From the NCBI RefSeq assembly GCF_001557535.2, contig NZ_CP014306.1:2480001-2544000 (forward strand): a stretch of DNA of 64,000 nt, in the 5' to 3' direction. Both the position numbers and the translations under genes were made by a program. The stretch comes from Burkholderia sp. PAMC 26561 (GTDB taxonomy: Bacteria > Pseudomonadota > Gammaproteobacteria > Burkholderiales > Burkholderiaceae). Under the pieces are notes generated by a model, which was not told the origin of the DNA, searched no databases, and saw only the letters and a program-made list of their open reading frames with translations. Position 1 is the first letter of the stretch; every line of letters starts with the position of its first letter. Shown here piece by piece: positions 17,603 to 27,277 of the stretch.

Positions 17603-18031
17603 ATGGCTTATAGCGACAAGGTTCTGGACCATTACGAAAACCCGCGCAACGTCGGTTCGTTCGGCAAGGACGACGACACGGTCGGCACCGGCATGGTCGG
17701 CGCGCCCGCGTGCGGCGACGTGATGAAGCTGCAGATCCGCGTGGGCGCGGACGGTGTGATCGAAGATGCGAAGTTCAAGACGTATGGCTGCGGCTCGGCG
17801 ATTGCCTCCAGCTCGCTCGTGACCGAATGGGTCAAGGGCAAGACCCTGGACCAGGCGCTGACGATCAAGAACACCCATATTGCTGAAGAACTGGCTTTAC
17901 CGCCGGTCAAGATTCACTGTTCGATTCTCGCCGAAGACGCAATCAAGGCCGCCGTTGCAGACTACAAGCAACGTCATGGTGCGGGCGTTGCAGAAGCGGC
18001 TCCGGTTGAAGCGAAGCAGCACGCAGCGTAA
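17603..18031 (+). CDS. iscU: Fe-S cluster scaffold protein
   Basis: 142 residues. The scaffold on which IscS and an electron donor build [2Fe-2S] clusters. Ligands Cys37, Asp39, Cys63 and Cys106 are present, with His105, as is the LPPVK motif (99-103) recognised by the chaperone HscA. About 14 extra residues (Ala/Glu-rich) at the C-terminus exceed E. coli IscU (128). AAGGAG lies 8 bases before the ATG. Confidence 0.98.
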   Translation: MAYSDKVLDHYENPRNVGSFGKDDDTVGTGMVGAPACGDVMKLQIRVGADGVIEDAKFKTYGCGSAIASSSLVTEWVKGKTLDQALTIKNTHIAEELALPPVKIHCSILAEDAIKAAVADYKQRHGAGVAEAAPVEAKQHAA

Positions 18032-18157
18032 GCAATTCAGGGAGGGGCGCCTGGGTCTGCAAGAGAGATCCGGCGCTCGGGTTTTGGATTCAAAGCAAGG
18101 CTGCAGCATGCGACCGGGAGCAACCATCCGGATTCAAGCAACTGCTGAAGAGAGACT

Positions 18158-18481
18158 ATGGCAATCACGTTGACGGACAAGGCAGCACAGCACGTGCAGA
18201 AGTATCTGGTTCGACGCGGCAAGGGCGTAGGGCTGCGTCTTGGCGTGCGCACGACCGGCTGTTCGGGCCTCGCTTACAAGCTCGAGTACGTGGACGAACT
18301 CGCGCCGGAAGATCAGGTGTTCGAGTCGGCGGGCGTGAAGATCATTGTCGATCCGAAGAGCCTCGCTTATATCGACGGCACCGAACTGGATTTCGCGCGC
18401 GAAGGGCTGAACGAAGGTTTCAAGTTCAACAACCCGAATGTGAAAGACGAGTGCGGCTGCGGCGAATCTTTTCGCGTATAG
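18158..18481 (+). CDS. iscA: A-type Fe-S cluster carrier
   Basis: 107 residues, HesB/IscA family. The three conserved cysteines are Cys35 (TTGCSGLAY) and Cys99/Cys101 (ECGCGESF). It carries clusters or iron from IscU to apo-proteins, especially [4Fe-4S] enzymes. The 126-base gap after iscU is larger than usual for this operon but shows no terminator. A terminator-like hairpin follows the gene. Confidence 0.97.
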   Translation: MAITLTDKAAQHVQKYLVRRGKGVGLRLGVRTTGCSGLAYKLEYVDELAPEDQVFESAGVKIIVDPKSLAYIDGTELDFAREGLNEGFKFNNPNVKDECGCGESFRV

Positions 18482-18502
18482 CATTGTGGAAGAACAGCAA
18501 AG

Positions 18503-18527
18503 AGGCGGCGCGTGCCGCCTTTTTCTT
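18503..18527 (+). terminator. Internal terminator-like hairpin between iscA and hscB
   Basis: Arms AGGCGGC (18503-18509) and GCCGCCT (18514-18520) with a GCGT loop, followed by TTTTCTTT. It lies 22 bases after the iscA stop and 39 bases before hscB. It would lower hscBA-fdx-iscX expression relative to iscRSUA, unless read through or unless a promoter follows. Confidence 0.75.
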
Positions 18528-18565
18528 TAGCGTCACTGCTTTTTAAGTCCATCTATCCTCCTCCC

Positions 18566-19090
18566 ATGGCCACGCTCAACGACAGTCACTTCGACCTGTT
18601 CGATCTCCCGCCGACTTACGCCATCGATTCCGCGAAGCTGGACGAAGCGTATCGAACGGTGCAGGCGCAGGTTCATCCCGACCGGTTTGCAGCCGCGGGC
18701 GATGCGCAAAAGCGCGTTGCGATGCAGTGGGCCACGCGCGCGAACGAGGCGTACCAGACGCTGCGCGACCCGCTCAAGCGGGCCACGTACATGCTCTCGC
18801 TGCGCGGTGTGCATGCCGACGCCGAGAACAACACGGCGATGGAACCGGCCTTCCTGATGCAGCAAATAGAATGGCGCGAAAATATCGAGGACGCGGCGGG
18901 GGCGAAGAACGTGGGCGCGCTCGAGTCCCTGCTCGAGGAAATGCGCGACCAGGAACGCATTCGCTTCGAAAAGCTGGCGGCTTTGATCGACAGTCACGCC
19001 GATCAGGCGGCAAGTGAAGCCGTCCGCCAGTTGATGTTTATCGAACGTGTGGCGAGCGAGATTGGCAACCAGATCGAAAAGCTCGACTGA
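18566..19090 (+). CDS. hscB: Fe-S assembly J-domain co-chaperone
   Basis: 174 residues. A J-domain (about 8-80) with HPD at 37-39 stimulates HscA ATPase; the C-terminal helical domain binds IscU. Start [15 protein letters not shown] at 18566 gives the usual family length (E. coli 171); an upstream frame from 18512 would begin inside the hairpin. No strong Shine-Dalgarno is seen; CTCCTCCC just before the ATG is not one. Confidence 0.95.
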   Translation: MATLNDSHFDLFDLPPTYAIDSAKLDEAYRTVQAQVHPDRFAAAGDAQKRVAMQWATRANEAYQTLRDPLKRATYMLSLRGVHADAENNTAMEPAFLMQQIEWRENIEDAAGAKNVGALESLLEEMRDQERIRFEKLAALIDSHADQAASEAVRQLMFIERVASEIGNQIEKLD

Positions 19091-19143
19091 TTTCAGACCA
19101 CCAGACGACACTACAGGCGTCACCAACCCCCAATAGAGCAACG

Positions 19144-21009
19144 ATGGCTTTACTGCAAATTTCAGAACCCGGCATGGCTCCGGCGCCGCATCAGCGGCGC
19201 ATTGCCGTGGGCATCGATCTCGGTACGACGAATTCGCTCGTGGCCGCCATGCGCAACAGCGTAGCTGAAGTGCTGCCCGACGAGGACGGCCATTACCTGC
19301 TGCCGTCGGTGGTCCGGTATCTGGAGAAGGGCGGCCGGCGTATCGGTCGTGTTGCGAAGGAAGAAGCGGCGCTTGATCCGCGCAACACGATTGTTTCGGT
19401 CAAGCGTTTCATGGGCCGCGGCAAGAGTGAAGTGGAAGGCGCCGAGAACGCGCCCTACGATTTTGTCGATGCGCCAGGCATGGTGCAGATTCGTACTATC
19501 GATGGTGTGAAGAGCCCGGTGGAAGTATCGGCGGAAATCCTGGCGACGTTGCGTTATCGCGCGGAAGATTCGCTTGGCGACGATCTGGTCGGTGCGGTGA
19601 TCACCGTTCCGGCTTATTTCGATGAAGCCCAGCGTCAAGCCACGAAAGACGCCGCGAAACTCGCCGGCCTGAACGTGCTGCGTTTGCTGAACGAACCGAC
19701 TGCGGCCGCGATTGCTTATGGGCTGGACAACGCATCGGAAGGGTTATACGCCGTGTACGACCTCGGCGGCGGAACCTTCGACCTGTCGATTCTCAAGCTC
19801 ACCAAAGGCGTCTTCGAAGTGCTCGCGGCAGGCGGCGATTCAGCGCTGGGAGGGGATGATTTCGATGCCATGGTTTATCGGCACGTGCTCGCAAAAGCGA
19901 AGGTGAAGCCGGCAACGCCTGAGGACGTGCGGCTGTTGCTCGATCATGTGCGTACGGCCAAGGAAGCGTTGTCGGATGCGCCGGAAGCGCGCATCCAAGC
20001 CGCGTTCTCCGATGGTCAGAAAATCGATCTGACAATCACCGAAACCGACTTTGCCGCGCTGACTGAAACGCTGGTTGCACGCACGCTGACGCCGACCCGC
20101 AAGGCGTTGCGCGATGCGAAGATCTCGGCGTCCGAGATCAAGGGCGTCGTGCTGGTTGGCGGCGCGACGCGTATGCCGGTGATTCGGCGCGCGGTCGAAG
20201 AATATTTCGGCCAGCCGCCATTGACCAATCTCGATCCCGATCAGGTCGTGGCGCTCGGCGCTGCGATCCAGGCCGACATGCTCGCGGGCAATCGAAGCGG
20301 CGAGGGCGATGACTGGCTGTTGCTGGACGTGATTCCGCTGTCGCTCGGTGTCGAAACCATGGGCGGCCTGACGGAAAAAATCATCCCGCGCAATTCGACC
20401 ATTCCGGTCGCGCGCGCGCAGGACTTCACGACCTTCAAGGACGGCCAGACCGCAATGGCCATTCACGTGGTGCAGGGCGAACGCGAGCTCGTTTCCGACT
20501 GCCGGTCGCTCGCGCGTTTCGAGCTGCGCGGCATTCCGCCCATGGCCGCCGGCGCTGCGCGCATTCGCGTGACGTATCAGGTGGACGCGGACGGTTTGCT
20601 GTCGGTGTTTGCGCGCGAACAATTGTCGGGCGTGGAGGCATCGGTGGTCGTGAAACCGTCCTACGGTCTTGCCGATGACGACGTTGCCCGCATGCTGGAA
20701 GAGAGCTTCACCACCGCCGAAGTCGATATGCGCGCCCGCGCGCTGCGCGAAGCGCAAGTCGACGCACGGCGTCTGGTAGAAGCATCGCAAGCGGCGTTGG
20801 GCGCGGACAGCGAACTGTTGGACGACGCCGAGCGCGCGAATATCGAAATGTTGATCGGCCAGCTGGCAACGGTCACGACGGGCGACAGCACGGACGCCAT
20901 CGAAGCCGCGACCAAGGAACTGGCCGCCGCCACCGACGAGTTCGCCGCCCGCCGCATGAACAAAAGTATTCGCCGCGCACTCGCCGGCCGCCGGCTCGAC
21001 GAAGTCTGA
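19144..21009 (+). CDS. hscA: Hsp70-type chaperone for Fe-S cluster transfer
   Basis: 621 residues (E. coli 616). Specialised DnaK homologue that binds the LPPVK loop of IscU and drives cluster release. Nucleotide-binding domain about 18-385, with the phosphate loop [23 protein letters not shown] and [13 protein letters not shown] motifs. Substrate-binding beta domain about 390-510, then a helical lid. It follows hscB after 53 bases on the same strand. Confidence 0.97.
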   Translation: MALLQISEPGMAPAPHQRRIAVGIDLGTTNSLVAAMRNSVAEVLPDEDGHYLLPSVVRYLEKGGRRIGRVAKEEAALDPRNTIVSVKRFMGRGKSEVEGAENAPYDFVDAPGMVQIRTIDGVKSPVEVSAEILATLRYRAEDSLGDDLVGAVITVPAYFDEAQRQATKDAAKLAGLNVLRLLNEPTAAAIAYGLDNASEGLYAVYDLGGGTFDLSILKLTKGVFEVLAAGGDSALGGDDFDAMVYRHVLAKAKVKPATPEDVRLLLDHVRTAKEALSDAPEARIQAAFSDGQKIDLTITETDFAALTETLVARTLTPTRKALRDAKISASEIKGVVLVGGATRMPVIRRAVEEYFGQPPLTNLDPDQVVALGAAIQADMLAGNRSGEGDDWLLLDVIPLSLGVETMGGLTEKIIPRNSTIPVARAQDFTTFKDGQTAMAIHVVQGERELVSDCRSLARFELRGIPPMAAGAARIRVTYQVDADGLLSVFAREQLSGVEASVVVKPSYGLADDDVARMLEESFTTAEVDMRARALREAQVDARRLVEASQAALGADSELLDDAERANIEMLIGQLATVTTGDSTDAIEAATKELAAATDEFAARRMNKSIRRALAGRRLDEV

Positions 21010-21039
21010 GCCCATAACGACATAGAACGGAAAGAAGTC

Positions 21040-21381
21040 ATGCCCCAGATCGTAGTTTTGCCCCACGTCGAGTTGTGCCCGGATGGCGCGGTGATCGACG
21101 CGGACTTATCGAAGAGTATTTGCGACAACTTGCTGGATAACGGCATCGAGATCGAGCACGCGTGCGAGAAGTCATGCGCCTGCACGACGTGTCACGTGAT
21201 CATCCGCGAAGGATTCAACGCGCTGGTTCCATCGGAAGAAGACGAGGACGATTTGCTCGACAAGGCATGGGGACTCGAGCCGACGTCGCGGTTATCATGT
21301 CAGGCGATGGCACCCGCCGACGAGGATCTCGTGGTCGAGATTCCGCGCTACACCATCAATCACGCTAAAGAGAATCACTGA
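21040..21381 (+). CDS. fdx: Isc-type [2Fe-2S] ferredoxin
   Basis: 113 residues (E. coli Fdx 111). Cluster ligands Cys42, Cys48, Cys51 and Cys87 are all in place (HACEKSCACTTCH and RLSCQAM). It supplies electrons for sulfur reduction and cluster coupling on IscU. RBS GGAAAG lies about 8 bases upstream. Confidence 0.97.
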   Translation: MPQIVVLPHVELCPDGAVIDADLSKSICDNLLDNGIEIEHACEKSCACTTCHVIIREGFNALVPSEEDEDDLLDKAWGLEPTSRLSCQAMAPADEDLVVEIPRYTINHAKENH

Positions 21382-21415
21382 AACTATCAGGGACCTTGAG
21401 ACAGGAGCGCTTGCC

Positions 21416-21613
21416 ATGAAGTGGACAGACACGCAGGACATCGCGATGGCACTGACCGACGCGCATCAGAACGTCGATCCGCAGTTCGTGCGATTTACGG
21501 ATTTGCATCGCTGGGTGACGGAATTGGCAGGCTTCGACGACGATCCTGAGAAATCCAACGAGAGGATTCTCGAGGCGATCCAGGCGGCATGGATTGAAGA
21601 CGCGGATTACTGA
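21416..21613 (+). CDS. iscX: IscX, small acidic Isc accessory protein
   Basis: 65 residues, strongly acidic, starting MKWTDTQDIAMAL; the family signature DPQFVRFTDLHRWV is clear. IscX binds IscS and iron and modulates cluster assembly. AGGAGCG lies about 8 bases upstream. It is the last gene of the operon, followed by a terminator. Confidence 0.96.
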   Translation: MKWTDTQDIAMALTDAHQNVDPQFVRFTDLHRWVTELAGFDDDPEKSNERILEAIQAAWIEDADY

Positions 21614-21637
21614 ATCTGGCGTCGGCCAAGACAAAAC

Positions 21638-21669
21638 AAAACGGCGATTCCGCGAGGAGTCGCCGTTTT
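21638..21669. terminator. Bidirectional terminator iscX / glycine-zipper gene
   Basis: Arms AAAACGGCGA (21638-21647) and TCGCCGTTTT (21660-21669) around a 12-base loop. It serves the isc operon on the plus strand and the convergent gene ending at 21698. Confidence 0.85.
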
Positions 21670-21697
21670 GTTATCCAGCTCAACCAGCCAACCGATA

Positions 21698-22393
21698 TCA
21701 GCCCGCAGCCAGCGTACCGTTCTCGATGCGCACGCGTTGGCCCTGGCTGAATGGCGGCGGCTCACGATACGTGAAATAACGCGTCTTGCCGTTTTCCATG
21801 TGCACGCGCACCGAATAATCGGTCTCGCTGCGCAGATGTTTTTCCACCGCGTTACCGCCGAGGCCGCCGCCTAAAGCGCCGAGAATCGTCATGCCGGTAC
21901 GGCCACCTCCGCGACCAAACTGGTTACCGATCAGACCACCCGCGACCGCGCCGCCAACTGCACCGATACCCGTGCCGTGACCTTCGCGCTTCACCGCCGA
22001 GATGCCTTCAACCGTGCCGCAAGTAGAGCAGTACGCGGCTTGCACTGGTTGCTGCTGCGCATAGTTCGGCTGTTGCGCGGGTTGCTGTTGAGCCACTTGG
22101 CGGGCCTGCTGTTCCTGCGCTGCTTGTTGCTGTTGCGCCGCTTGCTGTTGAGCGACTTGCTGCTGCGCCTGTGCCTGAGCCGCTGTCGGCGCCACGGGTT
22201 GTGTCGCGACCTGTGCTGCTTGCGTTTGGTCGTTCACAGGCGACGTGCTGGACGCCTTCGGAAAGAGTCCAGTGACGGCGGCCGTAGCCGCGAGACTCGC
22301 GATGATGACCGCGCCCGCGGCGGTAGCCACCAGTGGGTGAATCTTGCGATTGGGTGAATTTGGTGTGGTCATGTTGTTGTTGCTGTTATCCAT
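21698..22393 (-). CDS. Glycine-zipper 2TM-domain envelope protein
   Basis: 231 residues. A single membrane segment near 20-42 (LVATAAGAVIIASLAATAAV) is followed by a Gln/Ala/Pro-rich stretch (about 60-120) and CSTC (Cys near 122 and 125). A glycine-zipper pair (GIGAVGGAVAGGLIGNQFG, then a second Gly-rich helix) lies about 138-175, and a C-terminal beta-rich segment ends near 228. The zipper plus tail resembles the SlyB/PcP-type 17-kDa surface antigen fold, but here it is inner-membrane anchored, not a lipoprotein. GGAGG 7 bases before the ATG at 22393 supports this start. Function unknown; perhaps envelope integrity. Confidence 0.8.
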   Translation of the reverse strand: MDNSNNNMTTPNSPNRKIHPLVATAAGAVIIASLAATAAVTGLFPKASSTSPVNDQTQAAQVATQPVAPTAAQAQAQQQVAQQQAAQQQQAAQEQQARQVAQQQPAQQPNYAQQQPVQAAYCSTCGTVEGISAVKREGHGTGIGAVGGAVAGGLIGNQFGRGGGRTGMTILGALGGGLGGNAVEKHLRSETDYSVRVHMENGKTRYFTYREPPPFSQGQRVRIENGTLAAG

Positions 22394-22696
22394 TTTTGAA
22401 CCTCCGTCTCAAGGCAGAGTGCGATGTTGCTGGGTGTCTGGTGATTAGTTTGCGGCAGTATCCGCCGCCGGATTTATCAATTTGTAACGTTTCGGTGTGA
22501 TCTATTGACGCAAGAACCGCACCGGGATCGATAAATGCTACAGGTGCTTGTTTTATAAGGGTTTTTGCCTGTATTGGGTCCGTGGTTTCGCTCAACAGCA
22601 ATTACCTTTTACCTAAAGTTACAAACTTTATGACCCATCTGAACGTAAAAAAGGCGCTTTCGCGCCTTTTTTACAAACCAGCCGTGTTTGCCGAAA
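22394..22696. other. Intergenic region glycine-zipper gene / lysS
   Basis: 303 bases without a gene. A perfect palindrome TAAAGTT-aca-AACTTTA lies at 22614-22630, and the lysS terminator at 22647-22672. No clear promoter for the minus-strand gene was chosen. Confidence 0.5.
22647..22672 (-). terminator. Terminator of prfB-lysS
   Basis: Short hairpin with arms AAAAAAGGCGC (22647-22657) and GCGCCTTTTTT (22662-22672) around a TTTC loop, about 25 bases downstream of the lysS stop on the minus strand. Confidence 0.85.
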
Positions 22697-24223
22697 TCAG
22701 TCTTCCCGGCGCAAATGTGGGAACAGGATTACGTCACGGATGCTAGGGCTGTCGGTGAGCAGCATGACCATCCGGTCAATACCAATCCCGCAGCCGCCCG
22801 TCGGCGGCATGCCGTGTTCGAGCGCGCGAATGTAGTCGGCGTCGTAGAACATGGCTTCTTCGTCACCGGCATCTTTTTGGTCGACCTGCTTTTGAAAGCG
22901 TGCAGCCTGATCTTCAGGGTCGTTCAGCTCGGAGAAGCCGTTCGCGATCTCGCGGCCCGTGATGAACAGCTCGAAGCGCTCGGTGATTCCCGGAACCGTA
23001 TCCGATGCCCGTGCCAGCGGCGACACCTCCAGCGGATAGTCGACAATGAACGTCGGCTCCCACAATTGCGATTCCGCGGTTTCCTCGAACAGCGCGAGTT
23101 GCAGCGCGCCCACGCCGGCATTCAGGAACTGCGGCTGCGATGCATCGACGCCAAACTTTTTTAGTTCCGGGCGCAGGAACGCTGGATCGCCAAGTTGTTC
23201 GTCCGTGTATTGCGGTGCAAATTTCTGGATTGCCTCGCAAATGGTCAGCCGATGGAACGGCTTCGATAAATCCAGCTCGCGCCCCTGATAGGTGATGTTG
23301 GCGGTACCGCGTGCATCGATGGCCGCCTGCCGGATCAGCTCTTCCGTGAAGTTCATGATCCACGTGTATTCCGTGTACGCGGCGTAGAACTCCATCATGG
23401 TGAACTCGGGGTTGTGTCGCGGCGACACGCCTTCGTTGCGGAAATTGCGATTGATCTCGAACACGCGTTCAAAGCCGCCGACCACCAGCCGCTTCAAATA
23501 CAGCTCGGGCGCGATACGCAAAAACATCTGCATGTCGAGCGCGTTGTGATGCGTGACGAACGGCTTTGCCGCGGCGCCGCCGGGAATCGGATGCAGCATC
23601 GGCGTTTCCACTTCCATGAAATCCGCCTTCGCCATGAAGCTGCGAATCGACGCGAACGCCTTCGTGCGCGCAATAAACGTCTGGCGCGTTTCCGGCGTCA
23701 CGATCAGGTCGACGTATCGCTGGCGATAGCGCATTTCCTGATCGGACAGCCCGTGGAATTTGTCGGGAAGAGGGCGCAACGCCTTCGTCAGCAGACGCAA
23801 CTCGGTGCATCGGACAGAAAGTTCGCCTTTGTTCGTGCGGAACAAAACGCCCTTCGACGCGATGATGTCGCCCAGGTCCCACTTCTTGAACGCGTCGTAG
23901 ACGTCCTGGCCGACGTCGGCGGGTGTGATGAAGAACTGGATCTGGCCGCTGCCGTCCTGCACTGTCGCAAAACTTGCCTTGCCCATCACGCGTTTCAACA
24001 TCATGCGGCCGGCGACAGCGACTTGCAGCGGCTCGGCTTCGAGCGCTTCCTTGTCTTTATCGGCGTAATCGGCTTGCAGCGCGGCGGCCCGGTGCGTCGG
24101 ACGAAAATCGTTCGGGTACGCGATGCCTTGCTCGCGCAGCGCACGGAGTTTGTCGCGACGCTCGGCGAGGATCTGGTTTTCTTCCAGTTCGGGAGCGGCG
24201 CCCGGCTGAGTCGGTTCGGTCAT
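22697..24223 (-). CDS. lysS: Lysyl-tRNA synthetase, class II
   Basis: 508 residues (E. coli LysS 505). Charges tRNA-Lys. N-terminal OB-fold anticodon-binding domain about 60-155. Catalytic domain about 175-505 with motif 2 [14 protein letters not shown] near 260 and motif 3 [13 protein letters not shown] near 480. It lies 139 bases downstream of prfB on the same strand, as in many proteobacteria. Confidence 0.98.
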   Translation of the reverse strand: MTEPTQPGAAPELEENQILAERRDKLRALREQGIAYPNDFRPTHRAAALQADYADKDKEALEAEPLQVAVAGRMMLKRVMGKASFATVQDGSGQIQFFITPADVGQDVYDAFKKWDLGDIIASKGVLFRTNKGELSVRCTELRLLTKALRPLPDKFHGLSDQEMRYRQRYVDLIVTPETRQTFIARTKAFASIRSFMAKADFMEVETPMLHPIPGGAAAKPFVTHHNALDMQMFLRIAPELYLKRLVVGGFERVFEINRNFRNEGVSPRHNPEFTMMEFYAAYTEYTWIMNFTEELIRQAAIDARGTANITYQGRELDLSKPFHRLTICEAIQKFAPQYTDEQLGDPAFLRPELKKFGVDASQPQFLNAGVGALQLALFEETAESQLWEPTFIVDYPLEVSPLARASDTVPGITERFELFITGREIANGFSELNDPEDQAARFQKQVDQKDAGDEEAMFYDADYIRALEHGMPPTGGCGIGIDRMVMLLTDSPSIRDVILFPHLRRED

Positions 24224-24362
24224 GATGTCTTCGGCGATGAATACGGTGACTGCGGCTGAATTGGGACCTGATTCGGTCGTTGGCCGCGAATATCAGCGAC
24301 GCAATGCTGCGGTGAATTGCTGCAGAACGTCGCTGCAAAAGATGCTTAAAAGCGTGCTTCGG

Positions 24363-25467
24363 TTACACGCCCTGTTTCAGGCTGGCGCTGATGAAGTCGT
24401 CCAGATCGCCATCGAGTACGGATTTCGTGTTGCTGATTTCCACGTTCGTGCGCAAGTCCTTGATACGGCTGTTGTCGAGCACGTACGAGCGGATCTGGTG
24501 ACCCCAGCCCACGTCGGTCTTGCTGTTTTCCAGGTTGTCTTTCTCGACCTGGCGCTTGCGCATTTCGAACTCGTACAGCTTTGCCTTCAGCATCATCATG
24601 GCTTCGGCGCGGTTGCGGTGCTGCGAGCGGTCGTTCTGGCACTGCACGACGATCCCCGTCGGTCCGTGCGTGAGACGCACAGCGGAATCTGTCTTGTTGA
24701 TGTGCTGGCCGCCCGCGCCCGACGCGCGATACGTGTCGGTGCGAATGTCCGCCGGATTGATATCGATTTCGATGGAGTCGTCGACTTCCGGGTACACGAA
24801 GATCGATGAAAACGACGTATGGCGCCCGCCCGACGAGTCGAAGGGCGACTTGCGCACGAGCCGGTGCACGCCCGTTTCCGTGCGCAGGAATCCGTATGCG
24901 TATTCGCCTTCCACCTTGATGGTCGCGCTCTTGATCCCGGCAACGTCGCCGTCGGATTCTTCCAGCACTTCGGTCTTGAAGCCCTTACGCTCGCAGTAGC
25001 GCAGGTACTGGCGCATCAGCATGGCTGCCCAGTCGCACGCTTCGGTGCCGCCGGCGCCTGCCTGGATATCGATAAAGCAGTTGTTCGGGTCGGCCGGGTT
25101 TGAGAACATCCGGCGGAATTCCATGTCTTCGACGCGTTTTTGAAGCGCTGCCGCGTCTGTCTCGCACGAGACGAGTGTGTCTTCGTCGGCTTCTTCGCGG
25201 GCCATGTCGAACAGATCCTGCGTGTCGCGCAGGTCGTTATCGAGGTCCGTGATCGTGGTGACGACGCCGTCGAGCAGCTTTTTCTCGCGGCCCAGCGCCT
25301 GGGCGTTTTTCGAGTCGTTCCAGACGTTCGGGTCTTCTAGTACCCGGTTGACTTCGTCGAGGCGAAGAGCCTTGGCGTCGTAGTCAAAGATACCCCCGGA
25401 GCTCGCCGGCGCGATGGCGCAGGTCGGCGAGGAGATTCTCGATTGCGTTTAGACGTTCCGCTTCCAT
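24363..25467 (-). CDS. prfB: Peptide chain release factor 2, with programmed +1 frameshift
   Basis: RF2 ends translation at UGA and UAA. The gene starts at the ATG at 25467. After 27 codons it meets an in-frame TGA (25386-25384), and a +1 shift at CTT-TGA-C enters the long frame that ends at 24363, giving 367 residues (E. coli 365). The codon-recognition tripeptide SPF (KSPFDSSGG) and the peptidyl-hydrolysis motif GGQ ([11 protein letters not shown]) are present. A plain ORF caller would start it at an internal Met (25205) and lose about 87 residues. Confidence 0.97.
25383..25399 (-). promoter_or_regulatory. RF2 autoregulatory frameshift site
   Basis: Minus-strand CCGGGGGTATCTTTGAC. A Shine-Dalgarno-like GGGGG lies just upstream of CTT TGA C, the same layout as in E. 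coli prfB. Low RF2 lets ribosomes slip +1 at CUU and finish the protein. Confidence 0.95.
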
Positions 25468-25558
25468 GTGATCGTTTTCAGGTTTTTTGGCTAAGAGGGA
25501 AATTATAACTTAGCCGCAACCTGCGCTGGGCGGGCGCGGACGATCGGGACCCCGCGTT

Positions 25559-27265
25559 TCACGCGAGCGCGTGCTCGACGATCATCTGCACACGCGCCAC
25601 ACCATTCCATTTATCTGAAACCAGCCGGTACGCCACCACCGTGCGATTCGGCAACGTGTCCGTATGATTGAACCAGATCGCATTGAAGCGCTGCTGGCCG
25701 CGCCGCAGTTGCAGTTTCAGGTGTTTGTCCTTCACCAGCGCCTGCGAAGCCACTTCGAATTCGCCAGAGAAAACCGGCGCGGGGAAGCCCTGGCCCCAGA
25801 CGGCGTTATCGATCAGTTCGACGAATTGCGGCGTGAAATAAGCGTCTTCGAGTTCGCCGTCGGTTTCAACCACCCGCGATAAGGCGTCGGTTGTCAGCCA
25901 TTCGCGCCCGACCGCTTCGAACGCGGCGGTGAAGCGGGGAATGTCCGCGGTGACGATGGTCATGCCAGCGGCCATCGCGTGTCCGCCGAATTTCACGATC
26001 ATTCCGGGCTCGCGCTTGGAAATCAGGTCCACGGCGTCGCGCAAATGGAAGCCGGCAATCGAGCGTCCCGATCCCTTCGATAAAACCCCGCTGTCATCCG
26101 CGTGCGCAAATGTGAACGACGGACGATGAAATCTCTCCTTCAAACGCCCGGCGACAATCCCGATCACACCCTGGTGCCAGGTGGGATTGAACAGCGTCAG
26201 GGTGGCGGAATCGGCCGGATCGATGCTCGCCAGTTCCTCGAGCGCCTGTTCCTGCATCCCGGCTTCGATTTCGCGCCGTTCGCGGTTGATGCCGTCGAGT
26301 TGCTGCGCGAGTTCCCACGCGCGGCCGATGTCGTCGGTGATCAGGCATTCAATGCCGAGCGACATATCCGACAAGCGTCCCGCCGCGTTCAGGCGAGGGC
26401 CGAGCGCAAAGCCGAGATCGAAGCCGGATGCAACGCGCGCATCGCGCGCCGCTGCGCGAAACAGCGCCGCGATACCCGGCTGCATGCGTCCCGCGCGAAT
26501 CCGCTTCAGACCTTGCGCCACCAGGATGCGGTTGTTCGGATCGAGCTTCACCACGTCGGCGACGGTTCCAAGCGCAACGAGATCGAGCAGGCCGTCCAGA
26601 CGCGGTTCGGGCGCTTCGTCCGTGAACGCATTGCGGCGGCGCAATTCCGCGCGCAACGCCAGCAGTACGTAGAAAATCACGCCCACGCCCGCAATGCATT
26701 TGCTCGGAAAGCTGCAGCCCGGCTGGTTCGGATTCACGATTGCGCGCGCCGGCGGGAGATCGTCGCCCGGCAGGTGGTGGTCGGTCACGAGCACATCGAT
26801 ACCCAACGCGTTCGCCGCTTCCACGCCATCCACGCTCGCGATGCCGTTATCGACCGTGATCAGCAAATCCGGCTTGCCTCCCGCGCGACCCGCCGCCAAC
26901 GCCACGATTTCAGGCGTCAACCCGTAACCGTATTCAAAACGATTCGGCACCAGATAATCGATCTGCGCGCCGAACATGCGAAGCCCGCGAACGGCCACCG
27001 CGCAGGCCGTCGCGCCGTCGCAATCGTAGTCGGCAACGACGAGCATGCGGCGCTTCGCTACGAGCGCATCGGCGAGAACAACGGCCGCTTCATCGCAGCC
27101 CTTGAGCCCGATGGGCGCGTGCAATTTCTTGAGCTCGGTTTCGATTTCGTCCGGTGAACACACACCGCGCGATGCATACAGCCGCGCGATAACCGGATGA
27201 ACGCCATGACGCACGAGAACGGCGGCATCGGCGGGAGAGGGGGCACGTGTGACGATTCGGGTCAT
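25559..27265 (-). CDS. recJ: Single-stranded-DNA-specific 5'-3' exonuclease RecJ
   Basis: 568 residues (E. coli 577). Acts in RecF-pathway recombination, mismatch repair and base excision repair. DHH phosphoesterase motifs: VVADYDCDGATACAVAV (about 76-90) and VTDHHLPGD (about 155-163). The DHHA1 motif GGHAMAAGMT is near 425, followed by a C-terminal OB domain. It follows the RpfE-like gene by 12 bases, so the two probably share a transcript. Confidence 0.96.
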   Translation of the reverse strand: MTRIVTRAPSPADAAVLVRHGVHPVIARLYASRGVCSPDEIETELKKLHAPIGLKGCDEAAVVLADALVAKRRMLVVADYDCDGATACAVAVRGLRMFGAQIDYLVPNRFEYGYGLTPEIVALAAGRAGGKPDLLITVDNGIASVDGVEAANALGIDVLVTDHHLPGDDLPPARAIVNPNQPGCSFPSKCIAGVGVIFYVLLALRAELRRRNAFTDEAPEPRLDGLLDLVALGTVADVVKLDPNNRILVAQGLKRIRAGRMQPGIAALFRAAARDARVASGFDLGFALGPRLNAAGRLSDMSLGIECLITDDIGRAWELAQQLDGINRERREIEAGMQEQALEELASIDPADSATLTLFNPTWHQGVIGIVAGRLKERFHRPSFTFAHADDSGVLSKGSGRSIAGFHLRDAVDLISKREPGMIVKFGGHAMAAGMTIVTADIPRFTAAFEAVGREWLTTDALSRVVETDGELEDAYFTPQFVELIDNAVWGQGFPAPVFSGEFEVASQALVKDKHLKLQLRRGQQRFNAIWFNHTDTLPNRTVVAYRLVSDKWNGVARVQMIVEHALA

Positions 27266-27277
27266 TCGTTCCAGTTT

